Assembly: GCA_937995985.1 (NCBI GenBank)
Contig: CALKIR010000043.1
Location: 1 to 20,823 of the forward strand
Reading direction: 5' to 3'
Length of the DNA stretch: 20,823 nt
Source of the DNA: an uncultured Alcaligenaceae bacterium
GTDB taxonomy: Bacteria > Pseudomonadota > Gammaproteobacteria > Burkholderiales > Burkholderiaceae_B
Below the pieces are notes generated by a model, which saw only the letters and a list, made by a program, of their open reading frames with translations, searched no databases and had not been told where the DNA came from. Every line of letters starts with the position of its first letter. Positions within the stretch are counted from its first letter, which is position 1. Position numbers and translations under genes: made by a program. This document shows positions 14,139 through 20,823 of the stretch, piece after piece.

Positions 14139-14855
14139 ATGATGCTGTATAGAGGACTCATTGCCATTCTATTAGTAGGAGGGCTATTGGCTTGTGCTCA
14201 GGTACCTAGCGAGCGCGGCCGTCCCAAGGGGGAGGCAATGAGTTGGGATCAATTGGCTCAAACTGATTTTAATCGCACGGTGACCATTGCCATGCGGGAT
14301 AATTTGGAAACTATTTATAGGTTACGAGAAAAATTGTATAAGCGTAATCCTATTCAATGGCAAAGAGGAGGGTTCCATTCTTTAGAGGAAGCAGTGGCTG
14401 CTTCTCAGTATGCGATTGAACATGCTGTGCCGCCCGCACAGTTACATGGGCTGCAGGATATAGAAATTTTGACTGTGTCCTTAAGCCCAGAATTTACTGG
14501 CGATAGAGTAGGAGCCTTTATTTATGGTTTAGCAGATATGTTATTAGTCGCTCATAACAATAAGAGTCGATTTTATATTTCGGATCAACTAAATGCTCAA
14601 CATATATTTAATGCAGCTCGGAATGTTGAAATAGCAGCTTGGCTACTGAATAATCGGCGTGATGGTGAGGGCACTCCCTTGCTTTATGCGAATGAGATTT
14701 CTCCTCATGGAGTGAACTTAAGCTTTGAGCGTGAGTTTGGTCAATTGATTGGGCGTTTAGATTTAGTAGCTAATTTATTAGATGAAAATTTGCGGCGGGT
14801 GGGCATTGGCTATGTTCAGGGCTTATTGTTTTTTAGTTTTTTACCTGTTCGCTAA
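14139..14855 (+). CDS. Uncharacterised lipoprotein
   Basis: This is a 238-residue predicted lipoprotein. From the ATG at 14139 the signal is M-M-L-Y-R-G-L then a hydrophobic core ending L-L-A-C (lipobox, Cys19), an ideal length; the frame opens earlier (TTG at 14082) but that would bury the signal. The mature part is mostly helical and polar, with conserved-looking stretches D-F-N-R-T-V-T-I-A-M-R-D-N-L-E-T-I-Y-R-L and L-Y-K-R-N-P-I-Q-W, then G-D-R-V-G-A-F-I-Y-G-L-A-D-M-L-L, and F-N-A-A-R-N-V-E-I-A-A-W-L-L. I recall hypothetical lipoproteins of this type in Burkholderiales but no function. The location should be the cell envelope. The last 15 bases overlap the end of the convergent LysR gene. 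Confidence 0.8.
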   Translation: MMLYRGLIAILLVGGLLACAQVPSERGRPKGEAMSWDQLAQTDFNRTVTIAMRDNLETIYRLREKLYKRNPIQWQRGGFHSLEEAVAASQYAIEHAVPPAQLHGLQDIEILTVSLSPEFTGDRVGAFIYGLADMLLVAHNNKSRFYISDQLNAQHIFNAARNVEIAAWLLNNRRDGEGTPLLYANEISPHGVNLSFEREFGQLIGRLDLVANLLDENLRRVGIGYVQGLLFFSFLPVR

Positions 14856-15761
14856 AGGGCTCTTGGTTGCTTGTTGGTAGTATTGTGTGATTATTTTTAT
14901 ATGGTTTGTTACGAGAGTAGAGGTGTTTTGAGCGGACCAAATAATAGAGCTTTGTGATTGTTGTTCATGCTTAAATGACAAAAACTGCACCCCATTGATG
15001 TGGGCTCGTGTCAGGCATTGAGGGACAATGGCAACGCCAAGATTTTGAGCAACTAAGGAAAGGACACTTAGCCAATGGCGGGCCTCGAATCTAATTTTCG
15101 GATAACATCCTGCCTGCAGATACATAGAAATAAGTAATTCATAATAGCTTGGTGATAAGGCACGAGAAAATATAATAATTTGCTCAGACTGCAGTTGTTT
15201 CAGAGAAAGATTAGGGTGGTCGCAGAGGGGATGGCCCGTAGGCACGCAAATCACAAACGCCTCGCTAGTGAGAGGAGCCGAATAAATAGATTCAGACACA
15301 GGATGGGCGTGAATCATACCAATATCTAAGCTGCCTTTTTCAATGGATTCTGCTTGCTCAGCAGAATTCATTTCTAAGCAGATTTGCTCTACCTCAGGGT
15401 ATGCATCACGGCATTGTTCTAGTACCGTGTTTAAGCCACGGTAGATCATTGAGCCCACAAAGCCAATACGAATTTGGCCTATAGAGCCTTCGTCAATACG
15501 TTGCACAAGCATTTTTATATCTTGTTGTCTTTGCAGCAGTTGGATGGCTTCTTGATACAGTACACGTCCTGCTGCTGTAAGTTGCACTTGTCGGCTCGTA
15601 CGATTAAATAGAGTCACCCCAAGGTTGTCTTCAAGTTGTTTAATAGCTGTACTTAAAGGAGGTTGGGAAATATGGAGCCGTGCCGCGGCACGGCTAAAGT
15701 TTAGCTCTTCAGCCACAGCTTTAAAGTAGCGTAATAGGCGGGCATCAAGATCTATAGGCAT
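14841..15761 (-). CDS. LysR-type transcriptional regulator
   Basis: This 306-residue protein (normal length) has an N-terminal winged helix-turn-helix: L-L-R-Y-F-K-A-V-A-E-E (9-19), F-S-R-A-A-A-R-L-H-I-S-Q-P-P-L-S (22-37) and L-E-D-N-L-G-V-T-L-F-N-R-T (43-55). A periplasmic-binding-protein-like effector domain from about residue 90 follows, beginning I-G-Q-I-R-I-G-F-V-G-S. It is divergently placed from the acyl-CoA dehydrogenase/Bug/CoA-transferase genes across 93 bases, the usual arrangement for a LysR activator of a catabolic operon; the effector would be an intermediate of that pathway (inference). The start ATG at 15761 gives the conserved M-x-I/L-D-A-R-L-L-R-Y-F start. Its 3' end overlaps the lipoprotein gene by 15 bases, tail to tail. 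Confidence 0.93.
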   Translation of the reverse strand: MPIDLDARLLRYFKAVAEELNFSRAAARLHISQPPLSTAIKQLEDNLGVTLFNRTSRQVQLTAAGRVLYQEAIQLLQRQQDIKMLVQRIDEGSIGQIRIGFVGSMIYRGLNTVLEQCRDAYPEVEQICLEMNSAEQAESIEKGSLDIGMIHAHPVSESIYSAPLTSEAFVICVPTGHPLCDHPNLSLKQLQSEQIIIFSRALSPSYYELLISMYLQAGCYPKIRFEARHWLSVLSLVAQNLGVAIVPQCLTRAHINGVQFLSFKHEQQSQSSIIWSAQNTSTLVTNHIKIITQYYQQATKSPLANR

Positions 15762-15854
15762 AAAGTATAGATGTGCATATAAATAGTATTGGAGTGTATT
15801 AATTGCCTAGCATATCATGAATGTAGTTGATGCACCGAATAAGAGGAGCTTGTT
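15762..15854. promoter_or_regulatory. Divergent LysR/operon control region
   Basis: This 93-base region separates the LysR gene from the operon it probably controls. For the plus-strand operon, TTGGAG (15789-15794) and TATCAT (15813-15818), 18 bases apart, form a plausible promoter, giving a leader of about 30 bases with the ribosome binding site AGAGGAG (15842-15848). GTGCAT (15773-15778) and ATGCAC (15830-15835) are inverted copies flanking the promoter and may belong to regulator sites. The actual LysR box cannot be fixed by eye. Confidence 0.45.
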
Positions 15855-17594
15855 ATGACTGAGGCCCGGCAGCCAGGTACAAAATACACATCCCAGTTTA
15901 TTGAATCGCCATTAATTCCTGACTCAAGAGGGATGAATTTATTTTTAGCAGATCCCTATTTGAATGATTTACTAAAGCTTTATTTACCTGCAGATTTATA
16001 TGCACATTTGCTTCCTCATTTTATTACCTTGGGAGCAGAGGCGGGTAATGAATTAGATGAAGCGGCGATGATCGCTGACCAAAACCCTCCTGTCCTGTCT
16101 ATTCGTAATCGTTCAGGACAGGATAAAGACACGATTCACAAACATCCTGCTTATGTGAAATTAGAAAAAAAAGCATATCAGGATTATGGGCTGGCTGCGA
16201 TGTCTCACCGTGGGGGAGTACTAGGTTGGCCTAAGCCCATGCCGCCTGCAGCAAAATACGCTTTAAGTTATTTATTTGTGCAGGCTGAATTTGGTTTGTG
16301 TTGTCCCGTAAGCATGACTGATTCATTAGCACGCACATTAAGAAAATTTGGCAATGAAGAGTTAGTTGCTCGGGTTTTACCACAGGTTAGCTCATTGGAT
16401 TTTGATGAGCTTAAGCAAGGCGCTATGTTTATGACAGAAGAGGGGGCGGGCTCTGATGTGAGTGCCACAGCGACTCAAGCTATAGAGCAAGCAGATGGAA
16501 CATGGCGCTTGACCGGAGATAAGTGGTTTTGCTCTAACCCTGATGCGGGTTTTGCTATGGTATTGGCACGCAGTGAAGCGCAACCAGGTTTGCGTGGTAT
16601 TTCATTGTTTTTATTACCCAGAGAGGTAGAACAGGGCGTTCCTAATTCCTATAGAATTTTGCGGCTAAAAGATAAATTAGGGACTCGCTCAATGGCCAGT
16701 GGGGAAATACGCTTAGAAGGGGCAGTAGCTTGGCTGGTTGGAGAGCGTGGGCGTGGGTTTAATCATATGACCGATATGATTAATAACTCACGACTCTCAA
16801 ATGGCATGAGAGCAGCAGGCTTGATGCGGCGCGCTTTAACTGAAGCTATTTTCTTTTCTAATAATCGTAAAGCCTTTGGACAATACCTGATAGAGCTGCC
16901 ATTAATGCAACGTCAGTTGTTAAAAATGGCAGTGACCACTGAACAAGCTCGATCTATTATGTTTCAAACTGCTCATGCACTGGAGCAAGCTGATAAGGGA
17001 GATGAGCAAGGTAAAAAGCTGTTACGTATTTTGACTCCCTTGATTAAGTTCCGAGCCTGCCGTGATGCCAGAAAAGTAACGGGAGATGCAATGGAGGTCC
17101 GTGGCGGTTGCGGCTATATAGAAGAGTGGATAGAGCCCCGTTTGGTAAGAGATGCGCATCTCGGTTCAATTTGGGAAGGAACCAGCAATATTGTTGCCCT
17201 CGATGTTATGAGAGCGATAGAGCGTAATGAATGTTTGCCTGCCTTAAAAACACACGTCAACTACCTACTAGCGGAAGGCGTGGCAGTGCCCGCACATTTA
17301 TCTGAATTGCAGCAGCAGTGTTTGGATAAAGTTTGGTCCTTAGCCGAAATGGCTGTACGAGATAAGCGTAGTGATCTAGCACGACAAGTAAGTAGCGCAA
17401 TTTATAACGCTTTTACCCTGGCCGCTTTACGTTGGGAAGCTCGGTATTCTGGTCTAGAAACACGCGCTGAATTAGCGGATCTCGTGTTGGTACACAAGCT
17501 GGCTCCTTGGGACCCTTGTGTAGACAGTCACACAGCCCAAGTATCAGAAGCGTTAAAAAATAAATTATTTAGCCAAAATACAGGAATTGCCTAA
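15855..17594 (+). CDS. AidB-like acyl-CoA dehydrogenase
   Basis: This 579-residue FAD enzyme belongs to the AidB (adaptive-response, isovaleryl-CoA-dehydrogenase-like) subgroup, longer than the roughly 380-400 residues of ordinary acyl-CoA dehydrogenases. Matches to AidB include the N-terminal region with H-P-A-Y (97-100), M-T-E-E-G-A-G-S-D-V (193-202), W-R-L-T-G-D-K-W-F-C-S, R-L-K-D-K-L-G-T-R-S-M-A-S (270-282), A-M-E-V-R-G-G-C-G-Y (412-421) and G-S-I-W-E-G-T-S-N-I (437-446) with Glu441 in the catalytic-base position. E. coli AidB is linked to alkylation response, but here the neighbours point to oxidation of an acyl-CoA in a catabolic route. AGAGGAG lies 6 bases before the ATG. It is the first gene of a three-gene unit. 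Confidence 0.9.
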   Translation: MTEARQPGTKYTSQFIESPLIPDSRGMNLFLADPYLNDLLKLYLPADLYAHLLPHFITLGAEAGNELDEAAMIADQNPPVLSIRNRSGQDKDTIHKHPAYVKLEKKAYQDYGLAAMSHRGGVLGWPKPMPPAAKYALSYLFVQAEFGLCCPVSMTDSLARTLRKFGNEELVARVLPQVSSLDFDELKQGAMFMTEEGAGSDVSATATQAIEQADGTWRLTGDKWFCSNPDAGFAMVLARSEAQPGLRGISLFLLPREVEQGVPNSYRILRLKDKLGTRSMASGEIRLEGAVAWLVGERGRGFNHMTDMINNSRLSNGMRAAGLMRRALTEAIFFSNNRKAFGQYLIELPLMQRQLLKMAVTTEQARSIMFQTAHALEQADKGDEQGKKLLRILTPLIKFRACRDARKVTGDAMEVRGGCGYIEEWIEPRLVRDAHLGSIWEGTSNIVALDVMRAIERNECLPALKTHVNYLLAEGVAVPAHLSELQQQCLDKVWSLAEMAVRDKRSDLARQVSSAIYNAFTLAALRWEARYSGLETRAELADLVLVHKLAPWDPCVDSHTAQVSEALKNKLFSQNTGIA

Positions 17595-17600
17595 AACGTG

Positions 17601-17644
17601 GGAGGAGGGCAATAAGTAACAAAATAATAATTAAATTATTTAAT
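17601..17644 (+). other. Orphan ribosome-binding-like motif and AT palindrome between two operon genes
   Basis: The 71-base gap between the dehydrogenase and the binding-protein gene contains GGAGGAGGG (17601-17609), as good as any ribosome binding site here, yet the following bases (CAATAAGTAAC) offer no ATG, GTG or TTG at usable spacing. Farther on, ATTAAAT-T-ATTTAAT (17630-17644) is a perfect 7-1-7 palindrome in AT-only sequence. The first may be a remnant of a lost gene start; the second may be chance in AT-rich DNA. Confidence 0.35.
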
Positions 17645-17665
17645 AACTTAATATAGGAGACATTT

Positions 17666-18637
17666 ATGCGAAAGTTTTTGGACGCTTTTCTTTTCGCAGT
17701 ATTGGCATTATTTACAATAACTTCTTTTGCGGTGAACTATCCTAAAGAGCCAATAAAAATGGTAGTTCCTTTTCCACCAGGAGGCCCTACAGATGGTATG
17801 GCTCGTTTAATTGCCAAGTATTTAGGAGAGCAGCTTGAAACGCCTGTGATAGTGGAAAATAGAGGAGGAGCAGGGGGAAATATAGGAGCTCAGTATGTCG
17901 CATCTGCAAAAGCTGATGGATATACTTTGCTATTTGGTACGTCAGGGCCACTAGCTATCAATATCAGTTTATATCAGGATATTACCTATGATCCGCGCAC
18001 AAGTTTTGAGCCGATAGGGCGTATAGGACATTTGCCCAATGTTCTAGTAATTAACCCTAGTGTTCAAGTTGATAGTGTATCCGAATTAGTGGCTTATGCA
18101 AAAAATAACCCAGGTGTGTTGACTTATGGTTCATCGGGGAATGGTGCTTCTTCTCATTTGGCAGGAGTTCTTTTTAATCGAACAACTGGTACTGATATTT
18201 TACATGTTCCCTATCGGGGCACGGGGCCAGCTTTAGTTGACCTATTGGCAGGCCAGATAGATATGACATTTACAGATGTTATGACTGCTAGTCCGCATAT
18301 CAGGGAAGGGGCTCTTAAAGCAATGGGTGTAACAACTAGTCAGCGGTCTTTCTCTTTGCCTGATGTACCTAGTTTAGAAGAACAGGGCTTAGAGAATTAT
18401 GATGTTAGTGTTTTTTTTGGCTTAGTTGGTCCTAAAGGCATGGATGATGCCGTTATAGAAAAAATTAATACTGCCTTGATATCTGTTTTAGCTGAAGAGG
18501 AGGTGCAGCAGCTATTGTCTTCTCAAGGTATTGTTATTGCAGACGATTTTAGCCCCAAGGCTTTACATGAGTTTATTAATACAGAAGTTGATAAGTGGGC
18601 TGAAATTATCAAGTCAGAAAGCATAGTATTAGATTAA
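17666..18637 (+). CDS. Bug-type (tripartite tricarboxylate transporter) solute-binding protein
   Basis: This 323-residue periplasmic solute receptor belongs to the Bug/TctC family. It has a Sec signal peptide (M-R-K-F then a hydrophobic core, likely cleaved after S-F-A at 20-22). The mature N-terminus N-Y-P-K-E-P-I-K-M-V-V-P-F-P-P-G-G-P-T-D (24-43) is the family hallmark, followed by V-E-N-R-G-G-A-G-G-N-I-G, A-D-G-Y-T-L-L-F-G-T-S-G-P and L-H-V-P-Y-R-G-T-G-P-A. These proteins trap carboxylates or other small metabolites and pass them to TctAB permeases or signal their presence. No TctA/TctB membrane genes are adjacent, so any permease is elsewhere. AGGAGA precedes the ATG by 6 bases. It lies 12 bases before the CoA-transferase gene. 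Confidence 0.94.
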   Translation: MRKFLDAFLFAVLALFTITSFAVNYPKEPIKMVVPFPPGGPTDGMARLIAKYLGEQLETPVIVENRGGAGGNIGAQYVASAKADGYTLLFGTSGPLAINISLYQDITYDPRTSFEPIGRIGHLPNVLVINPSVQVDSVSELVAYAKNNPGVLTYGSSGNGASSHLAGVLFNRTTGTDILHVPYRGTGPALVDLLAGQIDMTFTDVMTASPHIREGALKAMGVTTSQRSFSLPDVPSLEEQGLENYDVSVFFGLVGPKGMDDAVIEKINTALISVLAEEEVQQLLSSQGIVIADDFSPKALHEFINTEVDKWAEIIKSESIVLD

Positions 18638-18649
18638 TTTGGAACAAAT

Positions 18650-19801
18650 ATGCAATTTCATAATTTAAGCAAAGGGGCTTTAGCGGGGATTCGTGTGTTG
18701 GATTTATCGCGAGTATTGGGTGGTCCTTATTGCACTCAAATATTAGGCGATCACGGAGCTGATGTGCTTAAGGTTGAGCCTCCATTTGGAGATGAAACTC
18801 GTGCTTGGGGGCCTCCTTTTATTGGTGAGGTTTCCAGTTATTTTAATGGAGTAAATAGGAACAAAAAAGGGGCGGTTATTGATTTATCAACAGAAAGTGG
18901 GCAGCACTCTTTTCGAAACTTATTAGCAGAAGCAGATGTGCTCGTAGAGAATTTTAAACCGGGCACTTTAGAAAAATGGGGGTTTAGTGTTGATTATTTA
19001 CACAGACATTATCCTCATTTAGTGCATTGTAGAATTACTGGTTTTGGAGCTGATGGGCCACTGGGGGGGTTGCCAGGTTACGATGCTTGTGCGCAAGCAC
19101 TATGTGGCTTGATGAGTGTAAATGGGCACGCAGATAGTGAGCCAACTCGAGTAGGGTTACCAGTGGTGGATATGGTGACAGGGTTAAATGCAGCAATAGG
19201 AATTTTATTGGCCTTACACGAACGCAGGTATAGTAAAAAAGGGCAGTTTATTGATATTGCATTATTTGACTGTGCATTATCGTTATTACATCCTCATGCT
19301 GCAAATTTTTTTGGTAATGGACAAACGCCTCAGCGCAGTGGCAATGAGCACCCGAATATTGCTCCCTATGAAACCGTGCCTACCCGTTCTGGAGATGTAT
19401 TTTTAGCAGTAGGTAATGATCGCCAATTTGGTCAGTTAATGGAGTTGTTAGAAATTCCTGAGGTAGCAAATGAGCCACGCTTTAGGACCAACAAGGATCG
19501 GTTACACAATAGAAAAGAGTTAAAAACGGTATTGGCTCAGGCTTTGGAAAAACATGATGCGCAAGCTATTGCAGAAATCTTGCTTCGTTCTGGGGTGCCT
19601 GCTGCTCCCGTCTTGAATGTAAGGGAGTCTTTAGCACATCCGCATACCACACATCGGGCAATGATTATTTCGGAGGATGGGTATTGTGGTATTGCCTCAC
19701 CGATTAAATTGTCTCGTACTCCGGCATCATTTCGTTTTCCACCTCCATTGTTAAATAGAGAGGAAAATATGCCATTAACTTGGGATAGTTTTAGCAATTA
19801 G
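18650..19801 (+). CDS. CaiB/BaiF (class III) CoA-transferase family protein
   Basis: This is a 383-residue cytoplasmic CoA-transferase of the formyl-CoA transferase/CaiB type, which moves CoA from a donor acyl-CoA to a free acid. Family features are V-L-D-L-S-R-V-L-G-G-P-Y-C-T-Q (16-30), G-A-D-V-L-K-V-E-P-P-F-G-D-E-T-R (36-51), N-R-N-K-K-G (69-74), V-E-N-F-K-P-G (99-105), and the catalytic-aspartate motif G-Y-D (Asp145) followed by Q-A-L-C-G-L-M-S-V-N-G. Length is typical. It is closely spaced behind the binding-protein gene, with only a weak GGA before the ATG, so it is probably co-translated. It likely activates the acid captured by the Bug protein before oxidation by the dehydrogenase; the substrate is unknown. 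Confidence 0.93.
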   Translation: MQFHNLSKGALAGIRVLDLSRVLGGPYCTQILGDHGADVLKVEPPFGDETRAWGPPFIGEVSSYFNGVNRNKKGAVIDLSTESGQHSFRNLLAEADVLVENFKPGTLEKWGFSVDYLHRHYPHLVHCRITGFGADGPLGGLPGYDACAQALCGLMSVNGHADSEPTRVGLPVVDMVTGLNAAIGILLALHERRYSKKGQFIDIALFDCALSLLHPHAANFFGNGQTPQRSGNEHPNIAPYETVPTRSGDVFLAVGNDRQFGQLMELLEIPEVANEPRFRTNKDRLHNRKELKTVLAQALEKHDAQAIAEILLRSGVPAAPVLNVRESLAHPHTTHRAMIISEDGYCGIASPIKLSRTPASFRFPPPLLNREENMPLTWDSFSN

Positions 19802-19833
19802 AATTTCAAAAATTTAAATAAAAATGGTAAGTG

Positions 19834-19867
19834 AGCGTTTATTATTGTAAATAATAAACGCTTTTTT
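19834..19867 (+). terminator. Intrinsic terminator of the dehydrogenase/Bug/CoA-transferase operon
   Basis: A perfect 13-bp stem, AGCGTTTATTATT (19834-19846) with AATAATAAACGCT (19850-19862), has a 3-base GTA loop and is followed by Ts to 19867. It lies 33 bases after the CoA-transferase stop. Confidence 0.95.
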
Positions 19868-20025
19868 GTTAAATTGATGGAGAGGCTGGATTTGATTTTA
19901 AATTAACATTTCTTTAATTATTTTTTATTTTATTAAGTTATGATAAGGCACCGATGTTTAGTTATTTTTATTGACCCGTATGTTTGTTAAGTATACCGCT
20001 TATATATCGAGGGGCAGAAGAGGAA

Positions 20026-20772
20026 TTGAAAAATAAGACTATTTTAGCGATATCTGGATTGCGTGGCGGGGTGGGTGCAACAAGTATGGCGGCATTATTA
20101 GCTGAAGCATTAAGTCAAAAGGGAGCTTCAGTTCTAGTGGTCGATCTTAATGATTCTGACTTATTAAGATTCCATTATGATGTGTCAGATCATCAATTAG
20201 CTGGCTGGGGAAGTACTTTTTGGCATGGAGGGAATTGGTTTAATCAATTAGTGTTTATTGACGAGAATATATGGTTATTGCCTTATGGCTCACAGGTACG
20301 TAACCGTGCTCCCATTAATGCACATACCATAAATTCAATAGTAGAAATAATAATAAAAACAGCGAGAAAAGGGATTATTCCTTTTCAGCCTGATTGGATT
20401 ATTTTTGATATGCCTCATCATCAGGGAGTGATAAAAAAAGCACTGCATTGGTGTGATTTGCATTTTCTTGTTTGTGAGGTTGATTTTGCTGCCAATATTC
20501 TTTTAGAACAATATGATTTTTTTGATCATGGGTATTTACTGCTAAACAAGTTTAATCCTCAGCATCCTCTTGGTAGTCGCTTGTTTCATTCTTGGGGACA
20601 AGAGTATGCACAGCGTATGTTGCCAGTCCACTTTTTATGGGACATTAATATATTGGAAAGTTTGTCTCGAGGTCATACTGTGCTGCGTCATGCTCCGGAT
20701 TGTGAGAGCAGCAAGCGCGTTTATAAACTAGCGCAGTGGTGTTTAAACTATAGAGCCAGTACGGTTATTTAA
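20026..20772 (+). CDS. bcsQ: BcsQ/YhjQ-type MinD-like protein (cellulose synthesis accessory)
   Basis: This is a SIMIBI-class (MinD/ParA-like) protein that in enterobacteria helps localise and assemble the cellulose secretion machine at the pole or inner membrane. The P-loop region is G-L-R-G-G-V-G-A-T-S, with Arg and Ala where ParA/MinD proteins have the two lysines; E. coli BcsQ has the same kind of loop (V-R-G-G-V-G-T-T-T). V-L-V-V-D-L-N-D-S-D-L-L-R follows like E. coli V-D-A-C-P-D-N-L-L-R, then L-L-P-Y-G-S, D-W-I-I-F-D-M-P (Walker B) and L-A-Q-W-C-L-N-Y near the end. I chose TTG at 20026, nine codons before the loop and preceded by purine-rich GAGGGGCAGAAGAGGA; the frame opens earlier at TTG 19984 but with no binding site. 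The upstream DNA is very AT-rich. No bcsA/B/C gene is in the window. Confidence 0.8.
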   Translation: MKNKTILAISGLRGGVGATSMAALLAEALSQKGASVLVVDLNDSDLLRFHYDVSDHQLAGWGSTFWHGGNWFNQLVFIDENIWLLPYGSQVRNRAPINAHTINSIVEIIIKTARKGIIPFQPDWIIFDMPHHQGVIKKALHWCDLHFLVCEVDFAANILLEQYDFFDHGYLLLNKFNPQHPLGSRLFHSWGQEYAQRMLPVHFLWDINILESLSRGHTVLRHAPDCESSKRVYKLAQWCLNYRASTVI

Positions 20773-20776
20773 ATAA

Positions 20777-20807
20777 GGTCCCTTGCTTGTGCTCAAGCTA
20801 AGGGACC
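20777..20807. terminator. Strong hairpin after the BcsQ-like gene
   Basis: GGTCCCTTGCTTG (20777-20789) pairs with CAAGC-T-AAGGGACC (20794-20807), 13 bp with a single bulged T and a 4-base loop. On the plus strand no T-run follows (AAAGTAG); on the minus strand TTATTT follows, so it resembles a terminator for a gene coming from the right more than for bcsQ. It could also be an mRNA-stabilising or attenuating hairpin. Confidence 0.5.
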
Positions 20808-20823
20808 AAAGTAGATAATTCAT

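Noticed and set aside
1..20823. Mobile element, prophage, toxin-antitoxin, CRISPR or defence island
   Set aside because: No transposase, integrase, terminal inverted repeat pair, repeat array, nuclease or toxin-sized gene pair was recognised; the tRNA-Sec 3' end also has no visible direct-repeat copy downstream as an attachment site would.

Overview
This is about 20.8 kb of ordinary, gene-dense bacterial chromosome with moderate to low GC. The gene families suggest a betaproteobacterium of the order Burkholderiales, most likely a low-GC member of the Alcaligenaceae. The reasons are a Bug-type periplasmic binding protein next to a CaiB/BaiF CoA-transferase and a LysR regulator, together with an NlpD-type lipoprotein, a BcsQ/YhjQ-type protein and a proteobacterial tRNA-Sec. 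The taxonomic placement is inference. I see no transposase, integrase, phage gene, CRISPR array or recognisable defence locus.

Layout, left to right. (a) 1-1745, minus strand: a sodium:solute symporter resembling the Dur3/urea-transporter branch, followed by the first codons of a tiny membrane partner cut by the window edge. (b) 1746-2158: a 413-base gap with a perfect 10-bp inverted repeat, a possible plus-strand terminator, a Fur-like site and the terminator of the next gene. (c) 2159-3880, minus: a membrane-anchored FMN-binding glutamate-synthase-like protein. (d) 4047-5136: a SAM-dependent methyltransferase and a DsrE-family protein, convergent. (e) 5342-6712: an alanine/glycine:cation symporter with a clear terminator. 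(f) 6777-7214, minus: D-aminoacyl-tRNA deacylase (dtd). (g) 7319-11951: a complete selenocysteine cluster, selA-selB-selC(tRNA-Sec)-selD, all on the plus strand. (h) 12119-12826: an NlpD-like LysM/degenerate-M23 lipoprotein, ending in a bidirectional terminator shared with (i) 12912-13940, minus: an orphan PTS EIIC-type membrane protein. (j) 14139-14855: an uncharacterised lipoprotein whose end overlaps that of (k) a LysR regulator (14841-15761, minus). (l) 15855-19801: a LysR-adjacent catabolic unit of AidB-like acyl-CoA dehydrogenase, Bug-type binding protein and CoA-transferase, closed by a strong terminator. (m) 20026-20772: a BcsQ/YhjQ-type MinD-like protein, possibly the edge of a cellulose locus outside the window.

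How the genes work together. SelD makes selenophosphate. SelA uses it to convert seryl-tRNA-Sec to selenocysteinyl-tRNA-Sec on the selC product, and SelB brings that tRNA to the ribosome at recoded UGA codons. No selenoprotein gene is visible here; SelD itself carries cysteine. The LysR/acyl-CoA dehydrogenase/Bug/CoA-transferase block looks like capture, CoA activation and oxidation of an unidentified carboxylic acid. Most remaining genes are single housekeeping or transport genes. The less understood items are the symporter's mini-partner, the structured gap at 1746-2158, the orphan EIIC, the unknown lipoprotein and the Cys-pair DsrE protein.
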